The notes below the pieces were generated by a model. The model worked only from the letters and a program-made list of their open reading frames with translations. It was not told where the DNA came from and did not search any database. A program made the translations under genes and the position numbers. From the NCBI GenBank assembly GCA_029268515.1, contig JAQWNP010000015.1, positions 1 to 59,852 of the forward strand: a stretch of DNA of 59,852 nucleotides. The letters are read 5' to 3'. Each line of letters opens with the position of its first letter. Positions within the stretch are counted from its first letter, which is position 1. Shown here piece by piece: positions 44,901-55,427 of this stretch. This DNA is from Phycisphaerales bacterium (GTDB lineage Bacteria; Planctomycetota; Phycisphaerae; Phycisphaerales; SM1A02).

Positions 44901-46907
44901 ATGCCTGTCTATCGCCTCGTCTCCGCCACAGTGATCTCTGTACTCTTGGCTTACACGCCAATCCAAGCCGCTCAAGAAGGATGCGACGATGTGATGGCCT
45001 GGGGGCTTACCAAACAGCGTGACGTACCAAGTCCGCTGGTTGACGTGACTGCGATTGGCAGTGGAGAGAGCAACTCTATCGCGTTGCGCTCGGATGGCAT
45101 GGTCGTTGTTTGGGGCGAGGAAGAATCGGCCGTGCTCACAGGCAGCCACGGCCCTCCACCACTCATACCAGCATCTGCTCAGTTCACCACCAAAGCTGTT
45201 GCTTTTGGTGGTACTTGGATGCTGACACTCTCACATGATGGCAAGCTACAGGGACGCAATCGAGCCAACCTCAACCAGCGCTATCAATACAACAACCTGA
45301 CTGATGTGGTTGCTATTGCCGCTGGCACCGATGTTCATTTTTCCTTAATGCTGATGGCCGACGGAACAATCTTCACACATGGACGAGAGAACTGGACGCC
45401 TACCAATCTCACCAATGTCAAAGCTATTGCCGCCGGCTCAAACCATGCCATGGCGCTCCAAGGCGATGGCACCGTTGTGGTCTGGGGTGACAACCAACAT
45501 GGACAAACTGATGTACCAGCCGGCCTTGATGATGTTGTTTCGATCGCTTGTGGATACAACCACTGTTTAGCTGTGCGCCAAGACGGTACGGTCGTGACCT
45601 GGGGCAGCAATAGTCAACAGCAGTGTGATGTCCCAGCTGACCTACACAATGTCGTCTCGGTCGCCGGTGGCGCTTTTCACTCACTGGCCGTCCAAGCCAA
45701 TGGATCGGTGATTGGCTGGGGCCGCAACGCTGAAGGTCAAACCAGTATTCCCGCAGGCCTCACCAACGTTGATGTGGCTGCCTGCGGCGCTATGCATTCA
45801 ATGGCGCTCACAAGCAACGGCACGATCCTTGCATGGGGCGATGATTCTTCTGGCCAAGCAAGTGTCACCCCCACCGTCGACATGGACCTCACCAATGTCA
45901 AAGCGATCTCTGCATGTGAAGCCCACCTCTTAGCCTTACGCGATGATGGAAGTGTTGTCGCCTGGGGCTCGAATGAATCGGGACAGACAAACGTACCGGC
46001 AGATCTGACCGAGGTGATCGCCATTAACGGTGGCGATGCTTATTCGATGGCGCTGCAATCAAATGGATATGTTCGCGCGTGGGGCGCGAATCACGATGGC
46101 CAAATTGATGTACCAGCAGATTTGACCGATGTCATCGCCATCGGCGCTGGTAGCAAGCACGCCTTAGCCATTAACGCTGATGGCACTGTGACTGCATGGG
46201 GCAATAACAACTACGGGCAGTCAGAGGTGCCAACGACACTTTATGAAGCCACCATGATTGCCGGCGGCAAGCACCACAGCTTGGCGCTACAGTCAGACGG
46301 TACGGTGATGGCTTGGGGCCGCAACAACTACGGTCAAACGCAGGTCCCCCCCGGTTTAGATGATGTCGTTTCCATTGCATGTGGCTCAGATCATTGCCTT
46401 GCGGTCCGTGCAGATGGAACCGTTATTGGTTGGGGACGCAACAGCAACGGACAACTGAGCATTCCAGCCGATCTCGAAGATGTCACGGTCACTGATGGCG
46501 GCACAGAGCATTCGATTGCACTGACACGCCACGGCCAGATCGTTGCGTGGGGTGGCGTGGTTAACTCTGGCCCAGGCCCAGGCGGTGGTGGTGGTCCAAA
46601 CTCCATCTTCGGCCCCTTCCAATATGGTCAGGCTCGTGAACCAACGCTGATCAATGATCACGTTCTGGTCTCAGCAGGCGGCGACAACTCGATGGCTGTC
46701 CGAGATCGCTGCGCACCGTGCTCGCCAGCCGATTTCAATAACGACCAAATGGTTAATGTGTTTGACCTACTGTTTCTATTTGGTGTCCTTGGTCAAGGTT
46801 GCCAGGAAAGCTCACCAGATGCATGCCGCGCCGATCTCAACCATGATGGCGGCGTTGGGGCGGATGATCTGGGGCTACTCTTACAGCAATGGGGTCAATG
46901 CCCCTAA
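44901..46907 (+). CDS. Secreted RCC1-repeat propeller protein with dockerin-like end
   Basis: 668 residues with a signal peptide (LVSATVISVLLAYTPIQA). About a dozen RCC1-type repeats carry SMAL/SLAL, DGTVVVWG and NxxGQTxVPA elements, forming one or two beta-propellers. A Gly-rich linker (GPGGGGGP) precedes the last segment. The C terminus has two EF-hand-like calcium loops (ADFNNDQMVNVFDLL and ADLNHDGGVGADDLGLLL) with flanking Cys, the module typical of Phycisphaerae exported proteins. It may bind surface partners or assist sorting; no enzyme motif is seen. Confidence 0.92.
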   Translation: MPVYRLVSATVISVLLAYTPIQAAQEGCDDVMAWGLTKQRDVPSPLVDVTAIGSGESNSIALRSDGMVVVWGEEESAVLTGSHGPPPLIPASAQFTTKAVAFGGTWMLTLSHDGKLQGRNRANLNQRYQYNNLTDVVAIAAGTDVHFSLMLMADGTIFTHGRENWTPTNLTNVKAIAAGSNHAMALQGDGTVVVWGDNQHGQTDVPAGLDDVVSIACGYNHCLAVRQDGTVVTWGSNSQQQCDVPADLHNVVSVAGGAFHSLAVQANGSVIGWGRNAEGQTSIPAGLTNVDVAACGAMHSMALTSNGTILAWGDDSSGQASVTPTVDMDLTNVKAISACEAHLLALRDDGSVVAWGSNESGQTNVPADLTEVIAINGGDAYSMALQSNGYVRAWGANHDGQIDVPADLTDVIAIGAGSKHALAINADGTVTAWGNNNYGQSEVPTTLYEATMIAGGKHHSLALQSDGTVMAWGRNNYGQTQVPPGLDDVVSIACGSDHCLAVRADGTVIGWGRNSNGQLSIPADLEDVTVTDGGTEHSIALTRHGQIVAWGGVVNSGPGPGGGGGPNSIFGPFQYGQAREPTLINDHVLVSAGGDNSMAVRDRCAPCSPADFNNDQMVNVFDLLFLFGVLGQGCQESSPDACRADLNHDGGVGADDLGLLLQQWGQCP

Positions 46908-46970
46908 AGCATCAAATATCATGCGCAAGAAAAGCAAGGCTTATCTTCGGCGATAAATACTGACTCAATG

Positions 46971-47909
46971 CTATTTAATGTTTTTGTTTTCAATTTGATG
47001 TTGTCGTAGACGAACGGCCTCACTTAAGCGATGCATTCGCAAACGCTGCGCCAGACCTGCTGTCAACCAATTCTTAAAACCATATCGCTTAATACGTCCA
47101 TGGTAAATCGATGCTCGGTTCCGAACATTCAATAAGAGCTTGCGAGGCCCAGCCAATGGCTTTGGTGGATGACCGCTTGGTTGATAGCCGCACGACTCAA
47201 GAAGTGGCCCAATGCGCGCTTCGACTAAACCAATCTCGTACGGGGTTTGTTTTCTTTTCCACTGATACGTCAACGACACATCCGGCTTCGAATAAGTCGA
47301 TCGTTGATCATAGTTCAGCATGTCATAATCAAAATCAAAACCTATAAATTCACACAGCCGTTGCAATTGGGATTCGGGTTCTTTAATCAGCTTTTCATAG
47401 TGCAAAGTCAACACCTGATGCGCGGGAAGCTTCGTACCGTATTGGGCCCATAAAAGCTCTGTATCAATCCAATGTGAAGCTCCGTGATAGACATTGCTGG
47501 CCCAATTCATAGCGATTGAAGATCTTGCCACATCCCTAGGATCGCGCAGCAGATGAATAATCTTCATATCTGGGTAGATATCGAGTATTCGATCAAGGTG
47601 ACGGTGCAACATCAAGATGCCGTGTTGCTCCTTTTCAAACAAGCAGCCAACGATGAACTCCGGAGACATTGGTGTGGGTAACGGATCCGGAAATTTCGAA
47701 CGATGAATCTGGAAAATTCGATCTTGGTTCAGTGCATGCACTTCGCAGTGCCAGACGCCACGCTCATCCTGCTTAAGATGATCAAAAACATAATCGGTTT
47801 CGCCGGGGCAAGAAACATCTTGATGTTGGTCCAGCATGAGCCGCAAAAGCGTCGTACCGGAACGCATGGCTCCATAAACGGCGATTAGTTTTTCTGTTTG
47901 CTTAGTCAT
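46971..47909 (-). CDS. PAPS-dependent sulfotransferase
   Basis: About 312 residues. The phosphosulfate loop is AVYGAMRSGTTLLRLML and the 3'-phosphate loop IHLLRDPRDVARSS; LHYEKLIKEPE and LCEFIGFDFD are also typical. The enzyme would transfer sulfate from PAPS to a carbohydrate, lipid or protein. ATG 47909 is preferred to the frame start at 47924. A sulfatase is encoded 8 kb away, but no link is implied by position. Confidence 0.9.
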   Translation of the reverse strand: MTKQTEKLIAVYGAMRSGTTLLRLMLDQHQDVSCPGETDYVFDHLKQDERGVWHCEVHALNQDRIFQIHRSKFPDPLPTPMSPEFIVGCLFEKEQHGILMLHRHLDRILDIYPDMKIIHLLRDPRDVARSSIAMNWASNVYHGASHWIDTELLWAQYGTKLPAHQVLTLHYEKLIKEPESQLQRLCEFIGFDFDYDMLNYDQRSTYSKPDVSLTYQWKRKQTPYEIGLVEARIGPLLESCGYQPSGHPPKPLAGPRKLLLNVRNRASIYHGRIKRYGFKNWLTAGLAQRLRMHRLSEAVRLRQHQIENKNIK

Positions 47910-48076
47910 GATTCTTATCAGCAATAATGCACTGGTGTCGACTGAATAACAAGATATCGCCTGTTTGGTTACTATCGGCGTGACGGCTACATTTACAACA
48001 ATGGCCTAAAAGCTCTTCTTCTAAGCTGAAGCCCTTTACAACAAAAAACACTACCTGACCTACATCATTGTGTTTT

Positions 48077-49237
48077 CTAGGTAACGAGCACCAGCCGAAC
48101 ATTGTGCTGATGGCTCCAAAGTCGTTGTTCCTGCGCATCAATGCTGAGAGGTCTGAGCTGATCAAGCCCACTGGTCTTAGGTGCTGACTTGTCTTTGTCA
48201 TCACTCTTAGGTACCACTTTATTTGTCTCACTCACATTGGGCACTGGATTATCAGTCGCGTTATGGAAATGACCATCTCTCTTAAACACATCTGGATCAC
48301 GATTACTCAGCAGAATGAGCACGATCGCCAGCGTGATAATTGAGAGGATCGTGGCGCTGGCCACAATAGCTGCTGTTTCCTCAACGTAGATGTGCTTTTG
48401 CTTGGCCAGTGCGTATTGGCACTTTGCTGATGCCACAGAACTACAAAGTACGACAGCAACATAAGAAGCTGGTGAAAGACCCATCCAAGCGGCTAAAAAC
48501 CACGCCAAGATCGGCATCAAGATAAGCTTGAACACAACTGATTCGCATATCGCTCGAAGATGTCTTTTGAAGACCGAGAAATCTAAGTCTAATCCGACAG
48601 CAAACAGTGCCACTGGCGCTGTGGTATTACCCAGCCAAGTCAATGTGATATTGATGGTTGAAGGGATTGTTAAATCTGCCACTGAGAGGATGATGCCAAT
48701 GATCATCGCGACAAAGTAAGGCTGCTTAGCCGCGCTCCAAAGTGACTTCAAGGTACTGTTTAAAACTGAGTCGCCGTCTTCCCCATGGTGATAGTCATAG
48801 ATGACTGACATCACCTGCAAGCCAATGATGAGCACAATGACACCAAGAATTCCGTAGACCGCGCCCGGCTTGCCCATCAGCAACACTAAAATTGGCAGTG
48901 CAATCATGCATGTATTTGAAAGACAAGCGGTTGCTGAAAAGTATGAGCCTTCCAGCATTGGCATGCCTCTGAACCGTGCAAAGACGAGCGCCACAATAAA
49001 AATGATGACTGTGATGAGAAGAAACGTGCCAAAGAAGGCTAAATACTGGAGGTATTCTTCGACTGGCTCGCTGGCCAAGGCCACGATAATCATGCTAGGG
49101 ATCGCAACTTTCATGACGTAGCCAATCAGATTGCCCGATTGGCTGGCATCAAACTTGCCCAACTTTCGAAAAATATAGCCCGCCACGACGAATAAAAAGA
49201 TCGGTATCACCACATACATTATGACGTCATAAGACAT
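48077..49237 (-). CDS. AEC-family membrane carrier
   Basis: 386 residues with about ten membrane helices in two sets of five, as in auxin-efflux-carrier/bile-acid-symporter-like transporters (VVIPIFLFVVAGYIFRKLG start, ALPILVLLMG, ALFAVGLDLDF, SVASAKCQYALA). An unusually long hydrophilic tail of about 70 residues (Lys/Asp/Ser-rich) follows the last helix. The substrate is unknown; relatives export or import malate and other organic acids. No obvious partner gene is nearby. Confidence 0.87.
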   Translation of the reverse strand: MSYDVIMYVVIPIFLFVVAGYIFRKLGKFDASQSGNLIGYVMKVAIPSMIIVALASEPVEEYLQYLAFFGTFLLITVIIFIVALVFARFRGMPMLEGSYFSATACLSNTCMIALPILVLLMGKPGAVYGILGVIVLIIGLQVMSVIYDYHHGEDGDSVLNSTLKSLWSAAKQPYFVAMIIGIILSVADLTIPSTINITLTWLGNTTAPVALFAVGLDLDFSVFKRHLRAICESVVFKLILMPILAWFLAAWMGLSPASYVAVVLCSSVASAKCQYALAKQKHIYVEETAAIVASATILSIITLAIVLILLSNRDPDVFKRDGHFHNATDNPVPNVSETNKVVPKSDDKDKSAPKTSGLDQLRPLSIDAQEQRLWSHQHNVRLVLVT

Positions 49238-49456
49238 AAGCTCGCTTTACCTCTTTTTATAGATCAGAGTCTCAGAATCTGTGTGATGGGCTATCAGCTG
49301 GCAAACGTGTGTATCGTAAAAACCTGCCTCTTGACAGGATTTCTTTTTCGAAACGCCCCCAGGAATCATAATTCTAAGAAAGACAATGGCTCAGCAAACC
49401 ATTTAGAGCACAAGGTTTGTGTCTAGAAACAAGTTATCCACCTCGCCTATGTTCTA

Positions 49457-49486
49457 TTGACATGAGATATCCAGAACCCCAATACT
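49457..49486 (+). promoter_or_regulatory. Promoter of the first DUF4870 gene, possibly leaderless
   Basis: TTGACA (49457-49462), 18-bp spacer and AATACT (49481-49486). The ATG at 49493 lies only six bases after the -10, so the mRNA would start at or very near the start codon. Confidence 0.4.
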
Positions 49487-49492
49487 GCTTCT

Positions 49493-49935
49493 ATGGATGA
49501 ACACAACGAACACAACTCGTCAAAGATGTCCGAAATGAAATCTGAAATAAAAGAGACCACGGGCCTACAAAGTCCCTCTGGCTCGGGTGCGGCAAATCCG
49601 GAAGCTGGTATTGCCTCAGTCCCTCACTGGATGGTGATCTTCAGTTGGCCTGGGTCATTAACATCATTTTGCTGGTCGTTAAAGGCAAAGAAAGTGCCTA
49701 CTTTCGCACCAACGTGATTGAGGCGATCAATGTAGGCATTTGGCGTGTCATCTTAGATATCATTACGATTGTCATGGCTGTTACAGTCATACTTCTATTG
49801 CCTGCATGGATCTTGGGGTGCCTTGTTTTTCTCTACTGCACGGTCTTCGGCATCATTGCTGGCATTTATACAATCCAAGCAAAGACCGACACACCGTCAT
49901 ATCGCTATGCACTTCCGTTTCGATTTATCAAGTAA
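49493..49935 (+). pseudogene. DUF4870-family membrane protein, frameshifted
   Basis: Two frames must be joined to give a full protein. Frame 1 (49493-49717) encodes a hydrophilic N terminus ending PEAGIASVPHWMV; near 49640-49660 the reading shifts to the frame of 49645-49935 (AWVINIILLVVKGKESAYFRTNVIEAINVGIW...). The second half aligns with the intact neighbour at 50035 (TKGKESKFVRETSIEAINF). DUF4870 proteins are small membrane proteins with three to four helices. A sequencing error or a real inactivating indel would look the same. Confidence 0.7.
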
Positions 49936-50034
49936 CAGAAATCTAGCGATCACGAACGTTACTTCAATAGATTACACTTATACAGAATTGTTCTACCAAC
50001 AAGAAACAGACTGCTCATAAGTGAAAGTACGACA

Positions 50035-50430
50035 ATGAATGAACTCCCAGAAATGACGCCTCCGAGTCCAACCAGTAGCCCTGGTACGCCACGGCCAGAC
50101 GCTGGCATTGCGTCACTTGCCTTCTGGGCATTTGTTATACCAATTCCATTTGCCAGCTTGATCATTCCTATCGTTCTCTTAAACACAAAAGGTAAAGAGA
50201 GCAAATTCGTTCGTGAAACCTCGATAGAAGCGATTAACTTCTTGATCTTTTGTTTCATCGTTGGCGTTGCCGGCGGAATTCTTGTTTTGGTGCTGGTCGG
50301 CATTTTCGTACTCATTGCACTGTACGTTTACTCACTGATTATTTGCTTGGTGGCAGCTATTCAAACAATGAGCGCGACCGAAGATACGCCCCCCTACCGC
50401 ATACCATTCACAATTCGCTTGATTAATTAG
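50035..50430 (+). CDS. DUF4870-family small membrane protein
   Basis: 131 residues: a Pro/Ser-rich start, then hydrophobic helices (about 27-47, 65-88, 90-115) around the family signature NTKGKESKFVRETSIEAINF. Function is unknown. It is a paralogue of the frameshifted gene 100 bases upstream and retains the middle part that the broken copy has lost, so it probably carries the remaining function. Confidence 0.8.
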   Translation: MNELPEMTPPSPTSSPGTPRPDAGIASLAFWAFVIPIPFASLIIPIVLLNTKGKESKFVRETSIEAINFLIFCFIVGVAGGILVLVLVGIFVLIALYVYSLIICLVAAIQTMSATEDTPPYRIPFTIRLIN

Positions 50431-50499
50431 CTCTCATAAAGAGCAATTGCTGTCCTGAAAACATCCAAAGATCACGGATCAGACTTGCGAGCCCCTGTC

Positions 50500-51828
50500 T
50501 CAAGGGCATTCGCTCTTCATTTGCTGACTCGATCTGACCCAGCGAAGTCCTGTCCAAAGCATGGTGAAGAACACCAGCAGCGCGCACCAGGTCGGCCCAC
50601 CTTCACGGCGCCATTGCTCACGCCACTCCGCCATCGACTCTGGTGATCCTGGCGGCAAGGTAAAACCAATCATCATGACGATCAGGCTAATCAAAAGTGG
50701 CAAACGCCAAACACCCTGACGGCGAACGACTAACAGCTGTACTGTGAGCATGATGACCGGAAGCAAAAAGACCAGGTGCCGCATCTTGGTTTGCGGCGCA
50801 AACGCCACCATTGCGACCAACAGACCAAGCCACTCCAATGCAATTAATGGCTGCTGCGATTCATCCGTTCGACCATGGAGGCCAGTACGACCACAGAAAA
50901 GTGATTGGCCATTGATACGATAGAGAAGCCAAGCAAACAAGAAACAGATCAGCGCGGCCAGACCAATCATGCCAATGACGACCGCACCATGATCACTCCA
51001 CCGGGCAAATGTACTCGCTAGTGACAAGCTGTCGCCCCAGTCCATTGGTCGAATGACCGGCAGCGGACCTTCTCCCGCTGGTAAGCCAAGCATGGACGCC
51101 ATGCCCGCAAAGGCTCGCCGAAGATAATCAAGGTTGCCATACCAACCGAATACCAAGACTCCAGAAAGGACGCCGGCCAGCGCTCCTGCAATAAATCCAA
51201 TCGCTGCCGACCACCAACCACGCACCACAAAGAAGGGCAGAAAAATAATGGTCTGATATTTGATGTTCGCGGCAAGGCCCAGTGCAATGCCAGCCAGCAC
51301 TGGGTAGCGATTGATCCAAATCAGCCCAAGGATAATGGCCAACAAGACAATAAAGTCGATCTGGCCTTGATCAAGTTCTGCTTTGATGCGCGGAAAAAAC
51401 AACAACACGCTGATAAAGAGAACCACCGGCAAAGTAGCCACATCGATCCGAGCTTTAAACCTTTTTAGAAAATTCCTGCCGCCAAACACAAGGCAAGCGG
51501 CAAGCAAAAGCACGCTGATGACCGTCCATACTACCGCCGCTGATTCAAGAGACAGCAGCGTCAGTGGAGTGAAGACAATAGCAAGTAGAGGCGGGTATAT
51601 ATAAGTGAGATATGGATCATCACTGTAAGCTGCAAACAGATCATCACCGTTGCGCACGGCCAGCGCCGCATCGTAGAACACGCGGATATCCATATCTGCA
51701 ATTTCTGTAAATGCGGCGGCATGTATCCAGCCCAGCACAATCAACACGAGGCTCATGCCCAGCCAGCACACAAGTGCCAAAACAAGCGTCGGATGAATGC
51801 CACTCAAAGAAGATGATTGCGATGTCAT
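50500..51828 (-). CDS. Glycosyltransferase family 87 (DUF2029) membrane protein
   Basis: 442 residues with about ten or more membrane helices. The first periplasmic loop has DMDIRVFYDAA and YIYPPLLAIVFTPLTLLS, the GT87 signature with the catalytic Asp region; KAELDQGQIDFIVLL and GIALGLAANIKYQT follow. GT87 enzymes use polyprenyl-phosphate sugars (for example mannose) outside the membrane. The acceptor is unknown. It starts 105 bases downstream of the DUF2891 gene on the same strand. Confidence 0.87.
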   Translation of the reverse strand: MTSQSSSLSGIHPTLVLALVCWLGMSLVLIVLGWIHAAAFTEIADMDIRVFYDAALAVRNGDDLFAAYSDDPYLTYIYPPLLAIVFTPLTLLSLESAAVVWTVISVLLLAACLVFGGRNFLKRFKARIDVATLPVVLFISVLLFFPRIKAELDQGQIDFIVLLAIILGLIWINRYPVLAGIALGLAANIKYQTIIFLPFFVVRGWWSAAIGFIAGALAGVLSGVLVFGWYGNLDYLRRAFAGMASMLGLPAGEGPLPVIRPMDWGDSLSLASTFARWSDHGAVVIGMIGLAALICFLFAWLLYRINGQSLFCGRTGLHGRTDESQQPLIALEWLGLLVAMVAFAPQTKMRHLVFLLPVIMLTVQLLVVRRQGVWRLPLLISLIVMMIGFTLPPGSPESMAEWREQWRREGGPTWCALLVFFTMLWTGLRWVRSSQQMKSECP

Positions 51829-51933
51829 TTGTTTGATACGGTTATTCCGTGCTGGCCGTCATACGATCTGATCAAATCTCTTTTTGTCTGATAAACCCAG
51901 GCTCTGTTCGCACTGTCGGCCCCTTTGGCATGC

Positions 51934-52923
51934 CTAGCTATATAGAAGGTAGGCCGCAAATGTACCGAGCCAGTGTGATCCACTGTAGTGACCCGATTGA
52001 AGCCCTTCCATACCGGCTGCTTGATGTGACTCAGCAGATGCCTGAAGCTGAGATACTCGTGAATCTTTATTCTCGATTTTCGCTGCGATGGCCGCGAGCA
52101 TCCAGGCTCGACTGAGGTTAAGCCCATCAAGATGGCAGAGTCTTCCATCACTTCGATCACTTGGCAGGGCCGGCTCAAAAACAAAGTCCCGACCAAGCCC
52201 GGGCATGGTTCGATCAAGCCAGTCGCCAAACGCATCTTTCTTAAGAATGCGAGTCATGAGCCATGCGGCGCTCAGTGATGGGGATAAAAAGTCTTCGCCC
52301 CCTGGTTCTAAATGGAGCGCATAGTCACGGTCATCTGCAAAGTAGACCATCGCTCGATCCTTAATGAGGTTCACCATCGCCTTACAATCGACCAGTGTTG
52401 CCCAATCAAATGCCAACGTCATTGCAAAGGCAGTCTGATTGTGCGTACCAGACCGCACGGGATAGGTAAGCTTCGGAAGCCACGAAGATAAATGATCGAC
52501 GGTGACTTCTACCAGCGGCTGCAGGCTCGAACGCCACTGGGCTGCTTGTTTATCTTGATGTAAAGATAGTTCAGCATCAAGCATCAGCAGCCACGCCAAA
52601 CCATAGGGACGCTCAAAGCCAGGGCGACTGGAAACATATTCAGATTCGGTTTTCAGGTTTTCTTTGGTCAGACTCTGCGACAACGCTGCTCGACAGGCGG
52701 CCCCGAAATCACTGTTGCCTTCATGTCGTACCGCAAGTGCCAAGAGCCAATGACCATGCACTGCGGAGTGCCAATCAAAACAACCATAGAACGCAGGCGT
52801 CAGAGACTGTGGTGATGCGATGGCTCCAGGCGATTGCATCACATGGGTCAGATGGTATGGATATGGTCGATGCACACTATCCAGTGCCAGCTGAGCCAAC
52901 CGTTGTATTTTCTGATCACTCAT
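51934..52923 (-). CDS. DUF2891-family protein
   Basis: 329 residues, no signal peptide. The sequence matches DUF2891: HPxFYGCFDWHSAVHGHWLL, RPYGLAWLLMLDAEL, PVRSGTHNQTAFAMTLAFDW, EPGGEDFLSPSLSAAWLM and the final SGHYSGSHWLGTFAAYLL. The fold is probably an alpha/alpha barrel similar to glycoside hydrolases or epimerases, but the reaction is not known to me. It is followed by GT87 and preceded by icd, all on the minus strand. Confidence 0.87.
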   Translation of the reverse strand: MSDQKIQRLAQLALDSVHRPYPYHLTHVMQSPGAIASPQSLTPAFYGCFDWHSAVHGHWLLALAVRHEGNSDFGAACRAALSQSLTKENLKTESEYVSSRPGFERPYGLAWLLMLDAELSLHQDKQAAQWRSSLQPLVEVTVDHLSSWLPKLTYPVRSGTHNQTAFAMTLAFDWATLVDCKAMVNLIKDRAMVYFADDRDYALHLEPGGEDFLSPSLSAAWLMTRILKKDAFGDWLDRTMPGLGRDFVFEPALPSDRSDGRLCHLDGLNLSRAWMLAAIAAKIENKDSRVSQLQASAESHQAAGMEGLQSGHYSGSHWLGTFAAYLLYS

Positions 52924-52953
52924 AAATAGACCGTGTGCACCAGAACACGTTGA

Positions 52954-55206
52954 TTAGCGACTTGTCTCACAGCACTGGGCTGCGCAAGCGTCCACAATTT
53001 TATTGAACGTTGGGCTTGGCCGCATTGCCTGATTCGCCTGATCTGGATCTGGCATGTAGTAACCACCGATATTCATTGCTTGGCCTTGCACGCCATTGAG
53101 CTCATCGACAATCACACTTTCACTGGCTGCTAACTGCTCGGCGATTTCCACGAATTGAGCTGCTAATTCAGCATCTGCTGTTTGCGATGCCAGCGCCTGA
53201 GCCCAGTACATCGCGACATAAAAGTGGCTACCACGATTATCAAGCTCACCACACTTTCGTGATGGAGACTTATTTTCGATGAGATACTGAGCAGTTGCCT
53301 CATCAAGCGTTTCCGCAAGCACTTTCGCATGGGCATCGTTGTACTGTTCGCCAAGGTGGGCTAGCGAAGCAGCCAGTGCGAGAAACTCGCCCAACGAATC
53401 CCAGCGCAGGTGATTCTCTTTTTCAAACTGCTGCACATGTTTTGGCGCCGAACCACCAGCACCGGTTTCAAAGAGTCCCCCACCGTTCATCAGTGGAACA
53501 ATGGAGAGCATCTTAGCGCTGGTGCCAACTTCAAGAATTGGAAACAGATCAGTCAAATAATCACGCAGCACGTTTCCAGTAACTGAAATCGTATCTTCCC
53601 CTGCCTTGAGTCTCTCTAGAGAGAATGTTGCTGCATCAACTGGGGCCATGATGTGGAATTCGAGTCCCTTAGTATCGTGGTCTCGGAGATAGATCTCGAT
53701 CTTCTTAATGAGGTTTTCATCATGGGGCCGAGCACTATTAAGCCAGAACACCGCTGGAGCGCCAGTCGCACGTGCGCGAGAGACGGCGAGTTTGACCCAA
53801 TCACTGACTGCGGCATCTTTCACCTGACACATACGCCAAATGTCACCCGTTTGAACTTCATGATGCATGAGCGTGTCGCCTGCTGCATCAACCACCCGCA
53901 CTGTTCCAGGTGATTCAATTTCGAATGTCTTGTCGTGTGAACCATACTCTTCTGCCTTTTGTGCCATCAGACCAACGTTGGAAACACTTCCCATGGTCGT
54001 CGGATCAAAGGCACCGTGCTTTTGGCAAAACGCGATGGTTGCTTGATAAACCCCCGCATAACTGCTGTCAGGAATGACCGCGAGTGTGTCTTGTAGTTCA
54101 CCAGCAGGATTCCACATCTGACCTGAGGCGCGGATCATTGCTGGCATTGAAGCATCAATAATGACATCACTTGGTACATGCAGGTTGGTAATTCCGCGAT
54201 CAGAGTCAACCATCGCTAAATCGGGGCAGCTTTCATAGATCTTCTTAATGTCATTTTCAATGGCTTGCTTTTGATCTGCAGGCAAGCTTTCAATCTTGCT
54301 CATCAGATCGCCGAAGCCGTTGTTGACGTCGACACCAAGCTTATTGAAGGTCTGACCATATTCTTCAAAGAGTGCTTTGAAATACACACGCACAGCATGT
54401 CCAAAGATGATGGGATCTGAGATCTTCATCATCGTCGCCTTCATGTGCAGCGAAAAGAGCAAGCCTTGCGATCGAGCATCAGCAACTTGTTTCTCTAGAA
54501 AGTGAATCAGAGCCGCTTTGCTCATGAAAGTTGCGTCAATGATCTCGCCAGCAAGTAGCTCAATATCTTCTTTCAGAACAGTCACGGTGCCATCACTGGA
54601 CACATGTTCAATGCGAACCTTGGTGGCCTCTCGAACCTCTACTGATTTTTCATTTGAAAAGAAGTCGCCTTCTGACATCGTGACCACATGGGTCTTGCTT
54701 TGGGGTGACCACGCGCCCATGGAGTGTGGGTTCTGACGGGCATATTCTTTGACGGCCTTGGGGGCACGTCGGTCAGAATTGCCTTGACGCAAGACAGGGT
54801 TGACGGCGCTGCCCTTGACCATGTCATAGCGTTCTTTGATCTGCCGCTCTTCATCATTGGATGGCTCTTCTGGATAATCAGGCAGGTCGTATCCCCGTGC
54901 TTGCAGCTCGGCAATCGCTGCTTGAAGCTGTGGCACTGATGCGCTGATATTGGGCAGCTTGATGATGTTTGCATCGGGAGATTCAGCAAGCTCACCAAGC
55001 TCAGTGAGCGCATCAGGTATTTGCTGGTCCTTGGTGAGCCGATCAGGAAAATGCGCCACGATTCGGCCGGACAAAGAGATATCCCGCGTTTCAATCTCGA
55101 TGTTGGTATGCCCGGCAAAAGCGCGAACAATCGGCAAAAAAGAATACGTTGCGAGGGCTGGGGCCTCATCGGTGTGGGTATAAATGATGGTTGGTGATGC
55201 TGACAT
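52954..55206 (-). CDS. icd: Monomeric NADP-dependent isocitrate dehydrogenase
   Basis: 750 residues, the usual length of the monomeric type (about 740). The start at 55206 gives [25 protein letters not shown], the family N terminus; the longer frame is not conserved. Further motifs: [70 protein letters not shown] and [16 protein letters not shown]. The enzyme converts isocitrate to 2-oxoglutarate and CO2 in the TCA cycle and makes NADPH. No other TCA gene is adjacent. Confidence 0.96.
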   Translation of the reverse strand: MSASPTIIYTHTDEAPALATYSFLPIVRAFAGHTNIEIETRDISLSGRIVAHFPDRLTKDQQIPDALTELGELAESPDANIIKLPNISASVPQLQAAIAELQARGYDLPDYPEEPSNDEERQIKERYDMVKGSAVNPVLRQGNSDRRAPKAVKEYARQNPHSMGAWSPQSKTHVVTMSEGDFFSNEKSVEVREATKVRIEHVSSDGTVTVLKEDIELLAGEIIDATFMSKAALIHFLEKQVADARSQGLLFSLHMKATMMKISDPIIFGHAVRVYFKALFEEYGQTFNKLGVDVNNGFGDLMSKIESLPADQKQAIENDIKKIYESCPDLAMVDSDRGITNLHVPSDVIIDASMPAMIRASGQMWNPAGELQDTLAVIPDSSYAGVYQATIAFCQKHGAFDPTTMGSVSNVGLMAQKAEEYGSHDKTFEIESPGTVRVVDAAGDTLMHHEVQTGDIWRMCQVKDAAVSDWVKLAVSRARATGAPAVFWLNSARPHDENLIKKIEIYLRDHDTKGLEFHIMAPVDAATFSLERLKAGEDTISVTGNVLRDYLTDLFPILEVGTSAKMLSIVPLMNGGGLFETGAGGSAPKHVQQFEKENHLRWDSLGEFLALAASLAHLGEQYNDAHAKVLAETLDEATAQYLIENKSPSRKCGELDNRGSHFYVAMYWAQALASQTADAELAAQFVEIAEQLAASESVIVDELNGVQGQAMNIGGYYMPDPDQANQAMRPSPTFNKIVDACAAQCCETSR

Positions 55207-55427
55207 GCTGGTGCTTATTCTCGCTAAAAATGAAAGGTCAGAAAATGGGCTCATTGGGAATCCCAGAGCCACGTATTCTAACCGATCTGAAGGCCGCTGA
55301 TGCTCAACACCATGTCAACCATTCGAGCCTGCTAGGCACTGCCAAATAGCGCGACGGCAGCGCTACTGCGACGGAAACAGGCCGTTCTGGAATCAACCAA
55401 GAATCTGAGATGGGGCTGGTCGCTGAC

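Noticed and set aside
54639-55169. 176-codon minus-strand frame
   Set aside because: Shadow of the isocitrate dehydrogenase gene on the same strand in another frame.
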